64,000 nt of DNA from assembly GCF_025642975.1 (NCBI RefSeq), contig NZ_JANZKJ010000021.1, forward strand, positions 1 through 64,000, given 5' to 3'. The notes under the pieces are model-generated. The model searched no databases, had not been told where the DNA came from, and was given only the letters and a program-made list of their open reading frames with translations. Positions 45,355 through 54,077 of this stretch are shown here, in pieces. The position numbers and the translations under genes are program-made. Source of the DNA: Pseudomonas sp. RIT-PI-S (GTDB lineage: Bacteria > Pseudomonadota > Gammaproteobacteria > Pseudomonadales > Pseudomonadaceae). Numbering within the stretch: the first letter of the stretch is position 1; the number at the start of each line of letters is the position of its first letter.

Positions 45355-46383
45355 TCAGCCCGTGGTCGCGGTACCGGCAGCCTTGGCTTGCGCCGCTGCG
45401 TTGGCCCGCTGGCTATAGGCTTCGGCCATGACCGAGCACACAACTAGCTGCATCGGGTGATAGATCATGATCGGCAGCAAAATCAGCCCCAGGGCCGGAT
45501 GCTGGCCGAAAATCAGCGCCGCCATGGGCGCACCGGCGGCCAAGGACTTCTTGCTGGCACAAAATACGCCAGCAACCTGATCACCGTGATCGAAGCCCAG
45601 CCAGCGGGTCACTTGGGTCGTGAGCAGCAGCACCACAGCCAACAACAGGGCGCTGCCGGCGAACGCTGCCAGGATCACAGCGCCGCTTTGCCGCTCCCAC
45701 AAGCCCGACAGCATGGAATTACAGAACGCCGAGTACACCAGCAGCAGGATGACGGACTTGTCCAGGATGTTGGTGTACCGCTTGTGTCGGGCAAAGAAGC
45801 CCCCCAGCCATGGGCGTACCGCCTGCCCCAGCAGCAGGGGCGCCAGCAGCATCAGGCTCAGGTCCAGCAGCGTCGGCCCCAGGTCGATACCGCCTTGGCC
45901 GCTGCCCACCACCAGGCTGACCAGCCAGGGCGTGATGAAAATGCCCAGCACGCTGGACAGGCTGGCGTTAAGGATGGCGCCCGGCACGTTACCCCGGGCG
46001 CTGCCGGTGAGCGCCACGGAAGAGGAAATCGTCGACGGCAACGCGCAGAGGTATAAGAAGCCCAGCATCAACATGGGCGGCAATGCCTGAGCGCCTAGGT
46101 GGTCAGCCGCCAGCCAGAGCAACGGGAACACCACGAAGGTAAAGCCTTGCACCATCGCATGCAGGCGCCAGTTGCGCAGGCCTCGGCCGATCTGCTCGCT
46201 GGAAAGGTTGGCGCCGTGCAGGAAAAACACCAAAAACACCCCCGCGTTGATCACCTTGTCCAGATGCAACACCCCACCGCTACCACCGAAACTGGGAAAA
46301 ACCCAGGCGAGCACGGTCGCGAGCACCATGCCGCAGAGGAACCAGTCGGTGAGCAGTTTTTTAAGATGTCGGAACAAAGCCAT
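45355..46383 (-). CDS. Bile acid:sodium symporter family protein (YfeH-like)
   Basis: The 342-residue protein has about nine to ten membrane helices. It opens MALFRHLKKLLTDWFLCGMV and contains YLCALPSTISSSVALTGSAR+GN (about 115-137) and GVFCASKKSLAAGAPMA (about 273-289), both typical of the BASS/YfeH branch. Such carriers import organic anions with Na+; the substrate is unknown. The start is uncertain between 46383 and 46392 (MVPMALF); neither has a strong ribosome site. It faces an AraC-type gene 81 bases away, suggesting a regulator-transporter pair. Confidence 0.87.
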   Translation of the reverse strand: MALFRHLKKLLTDWFLCGMVLATVLAWVFPSFGGSGGVLHLDKVINAGVFLVFFLHGANLSSEQIGRGLRNWRLHAMVQGFTFVVFPLLWLAADHLGAQALPPMLMLGFLYLCALPSTISSSVALTGSARGNVPGAILNASLSSVLGIFITPWLVSLVVGSGQGGIDLGPTLLDLSLMLLAPLLLGQAVRPWLGGFFARHKRYTNILDKSVILLLVYSAFCNSMLSGLWERQSGAVILAAFAGSALLLAVVLLLTTQVTRWLGFDHGDQVAGVFCASKKSLAAGAPMAALIFGQHPALGLILLPIMIYHPMQLVVCSVMAEAYSQRANAAAQAKAAGTATTG

Positions 46384-46464
46384 GGGGACCATCGGAGAGT
46401 GACGTAGCAGGCGTAGGAAGGTAACGTGTGTGGCTTTAGCCGTCTTGCGACAAAAAGCCAGCCT

Positions 46465-47259
46465 ATGACGCCAAACGGACAGCTTCCACCTGCGCGGCAG
46501 ATTCCCACCTTTACTCAACTTCCCAGGCCGTTGTTCGCCCGGGCGGAGCGGCTGGGCGCGGGCTCGTGGACGCCTCGGCACCGGCACCCCTGGGTACAGT
46601 TTTCTTATGCGATCAGCGGGGTGCTGGCGGTGCATACCGAACACGGCAGCTACTTCGCCCCACCCCAATGGGGCGTGTGGATACCCGCGGGCGTGGAGCA
46701 CTGGGTCAATACGTCCGCCCAGGCGGAAATGCGCAGTTTGTACGTAGATGAAACCGTGGCGGGGCCGCCTTTTCCGCGCTGCCGCGTGCTGGAAGTGACG
46801 CCGCTGACACGGGAGCTGATCAAGGCGTTTTCCGCCTTTGCAGCGGATTACCCGCTCGGCGACAGCGCGCAGGCACGCCTGGCCACGGTGCTGGTGGACC
46901 AACTGCATGGGCTGGCAGAGGTGTCTTTTTCGGTGCCGCTGCCTCGGCATGCAGGGTTGCTCGGCCTGTGCGAGGCCTTGGTCGCGCGGCCCGACGATGC
47001 CAACTCGCTGACCGCCTGGGCGACGGAGCTAAATGTGTCGGAGAAAACCTTGGCCCGGCTGTTCCAACGGGAAACCGGCCTGACCTTCCGCACCTGGCGG
47101 CAGCGGGTAAGGCTGCTGGCGTCGCTTGGCGCCCTGCAAGGTGGCAGCAGCGTGACCCAAGCGGCGCTTGCGTGTGGCTATGAATCCACTTCGGCATTCA
47201 TTGCGGCGTTCAAAACATTGTTTGGGACCACGCCGGGCGAGGTATTTCGCGGGAATTAG
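46465..47259 (+). CDS. AraC family regulator (NimR-like)
   Basis: The 264-residue protein has an N-terminal cupin domain with PRHRHPWVQFSYAISGVLAV (about 38-57) and GVWIPAGVEHWVNT. The C-terminal AraC helix-turn-helix pair reads NSLTAWATELNVSEKTLARLF, then VTQAALACGYESTSAFIAAF+KTLFGTTPGEVF. Length and layout resemble the NimR group of AraC regulators, which control an adjacent exporter. Here the divergent neighbour is the BASS transporter, 81 bases away, the likely target. The ATG at 46465 is preferred over an upstream in-frame one at 46426. Confidence 0.87.
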   Translation: MTPNGQLPPARQIPTFTQLPRPLFARAERLGAGSWTPRHRHPWVQFSYAISGVLAVHTEHGSYFAPPQWGVWIPAGVEHWVNTSAQAEMRSLYVDETVAGPPFPRCRVLEVTPLTRELIKAFSAFAADYPLGDSAQARLATVLVDQLHGLAEVSFSVPLPRHAGLLGLCEALVARPDDANSLTAWATELNVSEKTLARLFQRETGLTFRTWRQRVRLLASLGALQGGSSVTQAALACGYESTSAFIAAFKTLFGTTPGEVFRGN

Positions 47260-47412
47260 CCTGCTGCCGAGTGGGTCACTGGTTTTACGCACGCTGCAAA
47301 ACTGGCGAGGCGTTTGCATTCGTAACGCCGCTGGGAGAGCATTCCGGCGCTGCGGCGCGACTTTCGCCTCACACCCTTTGCTGTTCGGTTAAAAAGGACC
47401 CATAAGCAACCG

Positions 47413-48306
47413 ATGAAGACGCCAAAACGCCTTGAACCCTTGATCGAAGACGGCCTCATTGACGAGGTACTGCGCCCGCTGATGAGCGGCAAGGAAGCAG
47501 CGGTGTACGTGGTGCGCTGTGGCAATGCCTTACGCTGCGCCAAGGTATACAAGGAAGCGAACAAGCGCAGCTTCCGCCAGGCAGCGGAATACCAAGAGGG
47601 CCGCAAGACCCGCAACAGCCGGCAGGCCCGAGCAATGGCGAAGGGCACGCGCTACGGCCGCAAGGAGGCCGAGGACGCCTGGCAAAACGCCGAGGTCAGT
47701 GCGTTGTTTCGCCTGGCCGGGGCGGGGGTGCGAGTACCCAAGCCCTATGACTTCCTCGATGGCGTGTTGCTGATGGAAATGGTCACCGACGCCCATGGCG
47801 ATGCCGCGCCCCGCCTCAATGACGTTGAGCTGGACGCCGACCAGGCTCGCGAATACCACGCCTTCGTGATTCGGCAGATCGTGCTGATGCTGTGCACCGG
47901 GCTGGTCCATGGCGACCTCTCCGAGTTCAACGTACTCCTTGGCCCGGACGGCCCGGTGATCATCGACCTGCCCCAGGCCGTGGATGCCGCCGCCAACAAC
48001 CACGCGTTCAGCATGCTGGAACGCGATGTGAACAACATGGCCCAGTATTTCGGCCGCTTTGCACCGGAACTGAAGGCCACCCGCTACGCCAAGGAGATGT
48101 GGGCGCTATACAAGGCCGGCACCCTGGTCCCGGAAACGCCTCTCAGCGGTGTGTACCAAGAAGCCGAGGTCAGCGCGGACGTGCGTGCTGTGATGCGCGA
48201 AATCGAAGCGGTCAAGCGAGACGAGGCGCGCCGCCAGGCTGCCCGCGCCGAGCTGGACGCCCCCCCGGGCACCGGTGAGGAGCCGACCCCGCCCTGGATG
48301 CGTTAA
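47413..48306 (+). CDS. RIO family serine/threonine kinase-like protein
   Basis: The 297-residue protein has a RIO-type kinase fold: SGKEAAVYVVRCGNALRCAKVY (about 25-46, nucleotide loop and Lys), GLVHGDLSEFNVLL (about 163-176, catalytic loop with Asp and Asn) and VIIDLPQAVD (about 181-190, metal-binding Asp). All key residues are present. RIO kinases act in ribosome maturation in eukaryotes and archaea; the bacterial branch is poorly characterised. Its stop overlaps the convergent cueR stop by 4 bases. Confidence 0.9.
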   Translation: MKTPKRLEPLIEDGLIDEVLRPLMSGKEAAVYVVRCGNALRCAKVYKEANKRSFRQAAEYQEGRKTRNSRQARAMAKGTRYGRKEAEDAWQNAEVSALFRLAGAGVRVPKPYDFLDGVLLMEMVTDAHGDAAPRLNDVELDADQAREYHAFVIRQIVLMLCTGLVHGDLSEFNVLLGPDGPVIIDLPQAVDAAANNHAFSMLERDVNNMAQYFGRFAPELKATRYAKEMWALYKAGTLVPETPLSGVYQEAEVSADVRAVMREIEAVKRDEARRQAARAELDAPPGTGEEPTPPWMR

Positions 48307-48725
48307 CGGCCAGCGGCCGCCGGCACGCTGCCAGCGGCCAACTCGTCGAGGATCGCGCACTGCGGTGAGTCGTTGCCTTGGCACTGGCTGACGAGCGTCC
48401 GCAGGCCGTCGCGCAGCGCCGTCAGCTCATAGATACGTTCGTCCAGCGCAGTGATATGACGCCTGGCGAGCGCTTGCACATCGGCGCTGGCCCGGCCCGG
48501 GTCACGCTTGAGCGCGAGCAGTTGACCCACGGCCTCCAGGCTAAAGCCCAGCGCCCGGGCGCTTTTGATGAACACCAGCGTATCCAGTGCCTCGGGCCCA
48601 TAAAGGCGATAGCCGCTGGCGCTGCGCGAGGCTGGTGCAAGCAGGCCGATCTGCTCGTAGTGGCGGATCATTTTTGCGCTCAAGCCACTGCGTGCCGCGG
48701 CCTGGCCGATGTTTAGAGCTTGCAT
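48303..48725 (-). CDS. cueR: Copper-responsive MerR regulator CueR
   Basis: The 140-residue protein has the MerR N-terminal helix-turn-helix (NIGQAAARSGLSAKMIRHYE). In the C-terminal loop, CQGNDSPQC provides the two Cu(I)-binding cysteines (Cys115 and Cys123, spacing CX7C) that mark CueR. It would activate promoters with a 19-base spacer, two of which are present upstream of copA and copZ. It follows copA by seven bases in the same direction and is probably co-transcribed with it. A TTG two codons upstream is a less likely start. Confidence 0.93.
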   Translation of the reverse strand: MQALNIGQAAARSGLSAKMIRHYEQIGLLAPASRSASGYRLYGPEALDTLVFIKSARALGFSLEAVGQLLALKRDPGRASADVQALARRHITALDERIYELTALRDGLRTLVSQCQGNDSPQCAILDELAAGSVPAAAGR

Positions 48726-48732
48726 GGGCAAG

Positions 48733-50928
48733 TTATCCTCGCTGGTCAGTGGAAGGCGCCCACGTGTTGAGCATCAGGGCATTGCAGACCACGCTCACGC
48801 TCGACAGCGCCATGGCCGCCCCAGCGAACATCGGGCTGAGCACGCCGAACGCGGCCAAAGGAATGCCCACTAGGTTATAGGCGAAGGCCCAGAACAGATT
48901 CTGGTGGATCTTGCGTTGAATCCGCGCGGCGATTTCGAGCGTTGCCGGCACCAGGGCCAGGTCTGACCGGGCCAGCAGCACCGCGCCGGCCTGGGCCGCC
49001 ACGTCGGTCGAACCGCCCATGGCAATGCCGATGTTGGCCGCGGCCAGTGCCGGGGCGTCGTTGATGCCATCGCCAACCATCACTACCGGCCCGCTCGCCC
49101 CCAGCTCAACGACCCTGGCTGCCTTTTGCCCTGGCAGCATGCGAGCCTCCACCTGGTCGATACCGACCGCTTGCGCGATTTGCCGTGCGCTGCCGGAGTT
49201 GTCGCCGGTGAGCAAATGGCAAGCGATGCCTTGGTGCTGTAGGCGCGCAATGGTGGCCGCTGCCTCGGGGCGCACCACATCGGCAAACGCCATGGCGCCG
49301 AGCACATGCACGCCTGGCGCCTGCTGCAGCAGCCAGGAAACGCTCATGCCTTCGGCCTCCCAGGCTGCGGCCTGCGCTTGCAGCGCTGGCGCCTCGGCCT
49401 GAAGCTCCTCCAACAGGCGGCTGCTGCCCAGGGTGAGTTGGCGGCCATCGACGTGCCCGGCGATGCCGCGGCCGGGAAGCGCGTTCACATCCCTGGCCAC
49501 CGCCAAAGTGAGCCCCCGCGCCCCGCAGGCGCGTTGCAGCGCACGGGCCAACGGGTGTTCGCTGCCCTGGGAGAGCGCGCCAGCAAGCGCCAGCAAGGTA
49601 TCCTCGCTGCCGCATTCGGCACTGGCAGCGGCGAGCTCTGGCGAACCTTGGGTGAGGGTGCCGGTTTTGTCGAAGGCCACAGCGCGAACACGGCTGGCTG
49701 TTTCTATGATGCCGATGTCCTTGATCAAGATCCCATGCCTGGCCGCAACGCCTGTTCCGGCGAGAATCGCTGCCGGGGTGGCCAGGCCGAGTGCACACGG
49801 GCAAGCGATCACCAGCACGCTGACGGCGGTTACCATCGCCTGTTCGAGGTGCCCGGTGGTCAGGTACCACCCAAGGAAAGTGGCGACTGCCAGCAGCAGA
49901 ATCACCGGTACGAACACCCCACTGATGCGGTCGACGGTGCGTTGCACCGGCGCTTTCGCCGCCTGGGCACTTTCTACCAAGGCGATGATGCCCTCGAGCA
50001 GGGTTTGCGCGCCGGTAGCGGTGACCTCTAGCACCAGCACGCCTTCACCATTGAGCGCGCCGCCGCTGACGGCATCTCCAGGGTGTTTGGGCACCGGCAG
50101 CGACTCGCCGGTGAGCAGGGCCTCATCGACGTGGCTCTGGCCCTCGAGCACGCGGCCATCGGCGGCAAAGCGTTCACCGGGCCTTACTAGCAGGCGGTCC
50201 CCCTGGCGCAGGCTGGCCAGTGGAACCACCTGCGGTTGGCCCGCTTCGAGACGGGTAGCCGTTGCTGGCCGTAATGCTTGCAGCGCCCGGATGGCACCTG
50301 TGGCGCGGCGTTTGGCCTGGGATTCGAGGGTTTTGCCCAACAGCACCAAGGCAATCACCACCGCGGCGGTTTCGAAGTACAGGTGGGGCGCATGCCCGGG
50401 TTGAGCGCGGGCCCAGAGAAACAGGCTCAGGCCATACGCGGCGCTGGTACCCAAGGCAACCAGCAGGTCCATGTTCGCGGCTTTGGCGCGTAGGGCCCGC
50501 CATGCTGCCCGGTAAAAGCGCGCGCCGGCGAGGAACTGCACGGGTGTGGCCAGCGCGAATTGTACCCAAGCGGGAAACACCAACTGGATACCCAGGGGCA
50601 TCAATACCATGGGTAGCACCAATGGCACCGCCAGGCACAGCGCCACCGCGAGCCACGCATGCTCGCGGGCGATATCCAGGCGTCTGGCGCGTTCATCCGC
50701 GGCCTGGTCTGCCGCCACGCGGGCGTGATAACCAGCCTGTTCCACCGCTTCGATCAAGCTTTCGGCTTCCAGGCCTCGATCCAGGCTGACCTGGGCTCGC
50801 TCGCTGGCGAGGTTCACGCTGGCGCTACGCACCCCGGCCACCTTAGCGAGCGCACGTTCCACGCGCCCGGCGCAGCTGGCGCAGGACATACCGTTGATGA
50901 GTAATTCTAGGGTTGCGGGCTCCGCCAT
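48733..50928 (-). CDS. copA: Cu(I)-exporting P-type ATPase CopA
   Basis: The 731-residue pump has one N-terminal heavy-metal-binding domain with GMSCASC (13-19), eight membrane helices and the intramembrane CPC motif (VIACPCALG, Cys376-Cys378). The phosphorylation site is DKTGTLT (Asp420), with MVGDGINDAPALAAANIGIA (about 622-641) following. It exports Cu(I) to the periplasm. A CueR-type promoter lies just upstream, and cueR follows. Only one metal-binding domain is present, which is within the family's normal range; a separate CopZ chaperone is encoded nearby. Confidence 0.96.
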   Translation of the reverse strand: MAEPATLELLINGMSCASCAGRVERALAKVAGVRSASVNLASERAQVSLDRGLEAESLIEAVEQAGYHARVAADQAADERARRLDIAREHAWLAVALCLAVPLVLPMVLMPLGIQLVFPAWVQFALATPVQFLAGARFYRAAWRALRAKAANMDLLVALGTSAAYGLSLFLWARAQPGHAPHLYFETAAVVIALVLLGKTLESQAKRRATGAIRALQALRPATATRLEAGQPQVVPLASLRQGDRLLVRPGERFAADGRVLEGQSHVDEALLTGESLPVPKHPGDAVSGGALNGEGVLVLEVTATGAQTLLEGIIALVESAQAAKAPVQRTVDRISGVFVPVILLLAVATFLGWYLTTGHLEQAMVTAVSVLVIACPCALGLATPAAILAGTGVAARHGILIKDIGIIETASRVRAVAFDKTGTLTQGSPELAAASAECGSEDTLLALAGALSQGSEHPLARALQRACGARGLTLAVARDVNALPGRGIAGHVDGRQLTLGSSRLLEELQAEAPALQAQAAAWEAEGMSVSWLLQQAPGVHVLGAMAFADVVRPEAAATIARLQHQGIACHLLTGDNSGSARQIAQAVGIDQVEARMLPGQKAARVVELGASGPVVMVGDGINDAPALAAANIGIAMGGSTDVAAQAGAVLLARSDLALVPATLEIAARIQRKIHQNLFWAFAYNLVGIPLAAFGVLSPMFAGAAMALSSVSVVCNALMLNTWAPSTDQRG

Positions 50929-50955
50929 GCTTCATGCCTCCTTCTGGACGCATCA

Positions 50956-50986
50956 AGCCTCAACCTTACCCCGCTGGCAAGGTCAA
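50956..50986 (-). promoter_or_regulatory. CueR-type promoter of copA
   Basis: Read leftward, TTGACC (50986-50981), exactly 19 bases, GAGGCT (50961-50956), with the dyad ACCTTGCC...GGTAAGGT filling the spacer (50963-50983). The overlong spacer and dyad are the hallmark of MerR-family metal activation, and the sequence matches the CueR box type. Confidence 0.85.
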
Positions 50987-51378
50987 GGGGCGTAGTCGAG
51001 CGGCGCTGCCTTTAGGTACAGACCGTCCGGGCCGGTGGCGATGCGGTATTTCTGGATGTCCCCCGCGTGCAGCGTCAGGGTCATCGAGCGTTGCTCGCCG
51101 ACGATGCCTGGGCTGCAGCCGACGGCGTTGCCAGGCAGGATCTGCAGGCGTACCACCAAAGGGCCAGGGGGAAGGTTGTAGGAAACCGTCTGTTCGGGGA
51201 ACAGCCTGCCCACCAGTTGGTCTTGCATATACAGGCCGATTTCGCAGGGCGTGCCGACTTCGAGGCGCTCCCTCGAGATGATGAGCACCCCATACCCTTG
51301 CGGACCTTCGGCTAGCGCCGGGGCCAGGGGCAAAAAGCCAAGCAAAGCGAAAAGAAAGAGGACAGGCCGGCGCATCAT
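50983..51378 (-). CDS. Exported protein of unknown function next to copA
   Basis: The 131-residue protein has a signal peptide (MMRRPVLFLFALLGFLPLAPALA, cleavage after ALA) and a mature part with two cysteines (PCEIGL and VGCSPG) that could form a disulfide. No named family is recognised. GGAG lies six bases before the ATG at 51378. Its stop overlaps the -35 region of the copA promoter, so its transcript may read into copA. A role in copper tolerance is only a guess from position. Confidence 0.7.
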   Translation of the reverse strand: MMRRPVLFLFALLGFLPLAPALAEGPQGYGVLIISRERLEVGTPCEIGLYMQDQLVGRLFPEQTVSYNLPPGPLVVRLQILPGNAVGCSPGIVGEQRSMTLTLHAGDIQKYRIATGPDGLYLKAAPLDYAP

Positions 51379-51457
51379 GGTGGCTCCTGAGGAGAACGAC
51401 CCTTCAAGCTTGGCGGAGCCCGTCATGGATTACCAGCCCGGCAGTTTGGCGAAAAAC

Positions 51458-51488
51458 TTGACCTTGCCATGGCGGTAAGCTCGATCCT
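51458..51488 (+). promoter_or_regulatory. CueR-type promoter of copZ
   Basis: TTGACC (51458-51463), exactly 19 bases, GATCCT (51483-51488), with ACCTTGCC and a partly matching GGTAAGCT in the spacer. It is very similar to the copA promoter and lies 24 bases before the copZ start. Confidence 0.8.
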
Positions 51489-51512
51489 CGGGGCTTTACC
51501 CAGGAGACGACG

Positions 51513-51722
51513 ATGCAATATTTCAGCGTACAAGGCATGACCTGCCAACACTGTGTGAAGGCCGTGGGCGAGGCGATCCGCAGCCAGGATGCCACCGCCC
51601 AGGTGGAAGTCGATCTCGCCGCCGGGCGCGTTGGCATCAATAGCGCATTGCCGGTGGAGCGGCTGCTGCTGGCCATACAGGACAGTGGCTACACGGCGCA
51701 GCCAGCGGGCGAGGTTCGCTAG
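51513..51722 (+). CDS. copZ: Copper chaperone CopZ
   Basis: The 69-residue single HMA domain has VQGMTCQHCVKAVGEAI with the Cu(I)-binding Cys-x-x-Cys (Cys11 and Cys14). It would hand Cu(I) to CopA or CueR in the cytoplasm. AGGAG lies before the ATG, and the CueR-type promoter directly upstream couples it to the copA-cueR system. It reads away from that operon. Confidence 0.92.
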   Translation: MQYFSVQGMTCQHCVKAVGEAIRSQDATAQVEVDLAAGRVGINSALPVERLLLAIQDSGYTAQPAGEVR

Positions 51723-51815
51723 GCCGTTGCTTCGGGGCGCGATGCCCAGGGTTTTTCGGAATCTTCCATCGCGCTCGCGCTACACTAAGTGGCTACGTTT
51801 GCCATCGATTTTCTC

Positions 51816-53000
51816 ATGAACCTTCGAATCATCCTGATCCTCGGCGCGCTCAGCGCCTTTGGCCCGCTGGCCATCGACTTTTACCTTCCCGGTTTCCCTG
51901 CCATGGCAGCGGCGTTCGGCACCGACGAAACGCGCATCCAGAGCACCCTGGCGTCCTACTTTCTGGGCTTGTCTTTCGGCCAGTTGATCTACGGCCCGGT
52001 GGCTGATCGGTTCGGCCGGCGCGTGCCTTTGCTGGTGGGCGTTGCAGTGTTCACGCTGGCTTCGCTGGGGTGTGCGTTCGCGCCGAGCCTTGAGTCGCTA
52101 GTGATCCTGCGCTTCGTGCAGGCGCTGGGCGGTTGTGCTGGCATGGTGCTGGCGCGGGCGATCGTTACCGATAAATGCGACACCATCGGCGCGGCGAAGG
52201 TGTTCTCGCAGCTGATGCTGGTGATGGGCCTGGCGCCGATCCTTGCCCCGGTGCTGGGTGGCTTTCTGGTCAATACCAGCGGTTGGCAGTCGATTTTCCT
52301 GGCATTGACGCTCTTCAGCGGCTGCTGCGCGGCCGCGGTTTTCCTCGGCCTGCCAGAGAGCATGCCGGAGGATCGCCCCCGCTTGCCACTGAGCGGCGCC
52401 ATGGGGCAGTACGCGCGGCTGCTGGGAGACTTGCCCTTCCTGGGGCATGCCCTGACCGGAGGGATCGCCATCGCTGGCATGTTTGCCTATATCGCCGGTT
52501 CCCCGTTCGTGGTGATCAAGCTCTACGGTATTCCCACCGAGCACTTTGGCTGGGTGTTCGGCGCTAACGCGGCGGGCTTCATTCTGGTGGCGCAGATCAA
52601 CGCTCGATTATTAAGCCGCTTCGGCCCGCAAACGCTGTTGCGGCGAACGGTGTGGGTTTACCTCGGCGCAGGGGCGCTCCTGCTGGCAGTCACCGCCCTG
52701 CGGCCTGTTCACCTATGGCCGCTGCTCATACCTCTGTTTGCCTGTATCGCCAGCCTGGGCGCGATTCTTCCCAACGCCTCGGCTTGCGCCATGGCAGGGC
52801 AGGGCCCACGGGCTGGCAGCGCTTCAGCCATGCTCGGCTTCCTGCAGTTTGTGATCGCGGCGGTTTCGTCCAGCCTGGTGGGTGCGCTGGCTGACGGAAC
52901 AGCGGTGCCCATGGCCATGGTTATCGCCGGCTGCGGCGTGTTCACCGTGCTGGCGGCGCTGCTGACAAAAAGAATCGCCGATGCCCGACCGCAACACTGA
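51816..53000 (+). CDS. Bcr/CflA family MFS multidrug exporter
   Basis: The 394-residue protein has twelve membrane helices and the Bcr/CflA features FGPLAIDFYLPGFPAMAAAF (about 14-33), YGPVADRFGRRVPLLVG (about 59-75, the MFS loop motif) and LGGCAGMVLARAIVTD. Such proton-coupled pumps export compounds such as bicyclomycin or other small drugs; the substrate cannot be read from sequence. The ATG at 51816 is preferred over a GTG nine codons upstream. Confidence 0.93.
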   Translation: MNLRIILILGALSAFGPLAIDFYLPGFPAMAAAFGTDETRIQSTLASYFLGLSFGQLIYGPVADRFGRRVPLLVGVAVFTLASLGCAFAPSLESLVILRFVQALGGCAGMVLARAIVTDKCDTIGAAKVFSQLMLVMGLAPILAPVLGGFLVNTSGWQSIFLALTLFSGCCAAAVFLGLPESMPEDRPRLPLSGAMGQYARLLGDLPFLGHALTGGIAIAGMFAYIAGSPFVVIKLYGIPTEHFGWVFGANAAGFILVAQINARLLSRFGPQTLLRRTVWVYLGAGALLLAVTALRPVHLWPLLIPLFACIASLGAILPNASACAMAGQGPRAGSASAMLGFLQFVIAAVSSSLVGALADGTAVPMAMVIAGCGVFTVLAALLTKRIADARPQH

Positions 53001-53306
53001 AATAGTCGCTGCGTAGGCTTTGGTTACCGGCGACCGCCCGACTGGCGGCGTAGGTATTCTTACCTCCTGCTGTCGGGCATTTCTGCCCTTTGATTGTCTT
53101 GTACCAAGGCAACCCCCCGTTATCGTTCAGCCGCTTCGGCCAGCGCCGGTCTACCCATGTGCTTGCCGGCAGCGCTGTTTTAGCCGAGCGCTGCAAGGGC
53201 ACCCCGGCCCGCCTTCCCTCGGCCAATTTTCCCCCTGAAAGGCGTGCTTATAATGCGCTGGACCCGCTGGCGCCCGCGTGGTTGCCGGCCTTCATACAGG
53301 GAGTGA
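53001..53306. other. Gene-free interval before the ArsR-like gene
   Basis: These 306 bases contain no plausible gene. The right end has TATAAT at 53249-53254, a perfect -10, but no good -35 at 17 bases. No hairpin with a T run was seen after the MFS gene. The rest shows nothing recognisable. Confidence 0.5.
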
Positions 53307-54047
53307 ATGAACATGGAATACGTACCTCGCATCAGCCGGATCGCTACCCTGCTTGCCGATCCGAAGCGAAGCGCGATGCTGTGGGCCTTGATCGACGGCG
53401 CTACCCGAGGGGCCGATGAACTGGCCATCCTGGCGGGCCTGACGCCCTCGTCGGCCAGCGCTCACCTGTCGAAGCTCTCTGCCGCCGGTTTGCTCAAGCG
53501 CGAGGCACGGGGGCGGAAGCGGTTTTTCCGCCTGGCCGCGCCGGAAGTCGGGATGGCCGTGGAGGCGCTGGCGTCGGTCCCCGCCTTGAATCGTGGCCCC
53601 GAGCAAGCCTCACCATCCGCGGGTGTCTTGCCGGGCGCGGCTGGCGCGCTGCGCAAGGCGAGAATCTGCAAGGATCATCTAGGCGGTGAAGTGGCCAACC
53701 AACTCTATCAGCGCTTCGTTGAAGCTGGCTGGGTCGACGTCACCGAAGCCGGAGCGAGCCTTACCCCGCGTGGCGTGCTCGAGCTGGCGGCCAGCGGGAT
53801 TTATGTGCAGGCATTCGCCCAGCGCCGCTGCCTGAGCGTCACGACCTGTTGTGACTGGTGCGATGGCCAGCCGCATCTGGGCGGAGCACTAGGCGCCAGC
53901 CTGTTGCAACTGTTCCTGCAAAAAGGGTGGGTCCAGCGTCAGGACGACAGCCGAGCGCTGCGGATGACCCGCGCCGGCCAGCGTGAACTGGGCCAGTTGG
54001 CCCGGCCGGTGGTAAACGCCGGAAACCGCCTTCTGCTCCCCGCCTGA
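53307..54047 (+). CDS. ArsR-like helix-turn-helix regulator with C-terminal cysteine motif
   Basis: The 246-residue protein has an N-terminal winged helix of ArsR type (ADPKRSAMLWALIDGATRGADELA then LTPSSASAHLSKLSAAGLLK). The longer C-terminal domain contains ARICKDHLGGEVANQL (about 115-130) and a TCCDWCDGQPHLGGALGASL region (about 181-200), a variant of the CLDWSxRxxHLAGALG motif seen in this regulator type. The ligand is unknown; the cysteines might bind metal or sense oxidation. GGGAG lies close before the first ATG (53307); a second ATG two codons on is possible. It converges on the adenine deaminase gene, 30 bases apart. Confidence 0.82.
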   Translation: MNMEYVPRISRIATLLADPKRSAMLWALIDGATRGADELAILAGLTPSSASAHLSKLSAAGLLKREARGRKRFFRLAAPEVGMAVEALASVPALNRGPEQASPSAGVLPGAAGALRKARICKDHLGGEVANQLYQRFVEAGWVDVTEAGASLTPRGVLELAASGIYVQAFAQRRCLSVTTCCDWCDGQPHLGGALGASLLQLFLQKGWVQRQDDSRALRMTRAGQRELGQLARPVVNAGNRLLLPA

Positions 54048-54077
54048 GGCGAGGTGCAGAGTGCCTGGAACCGAGGG

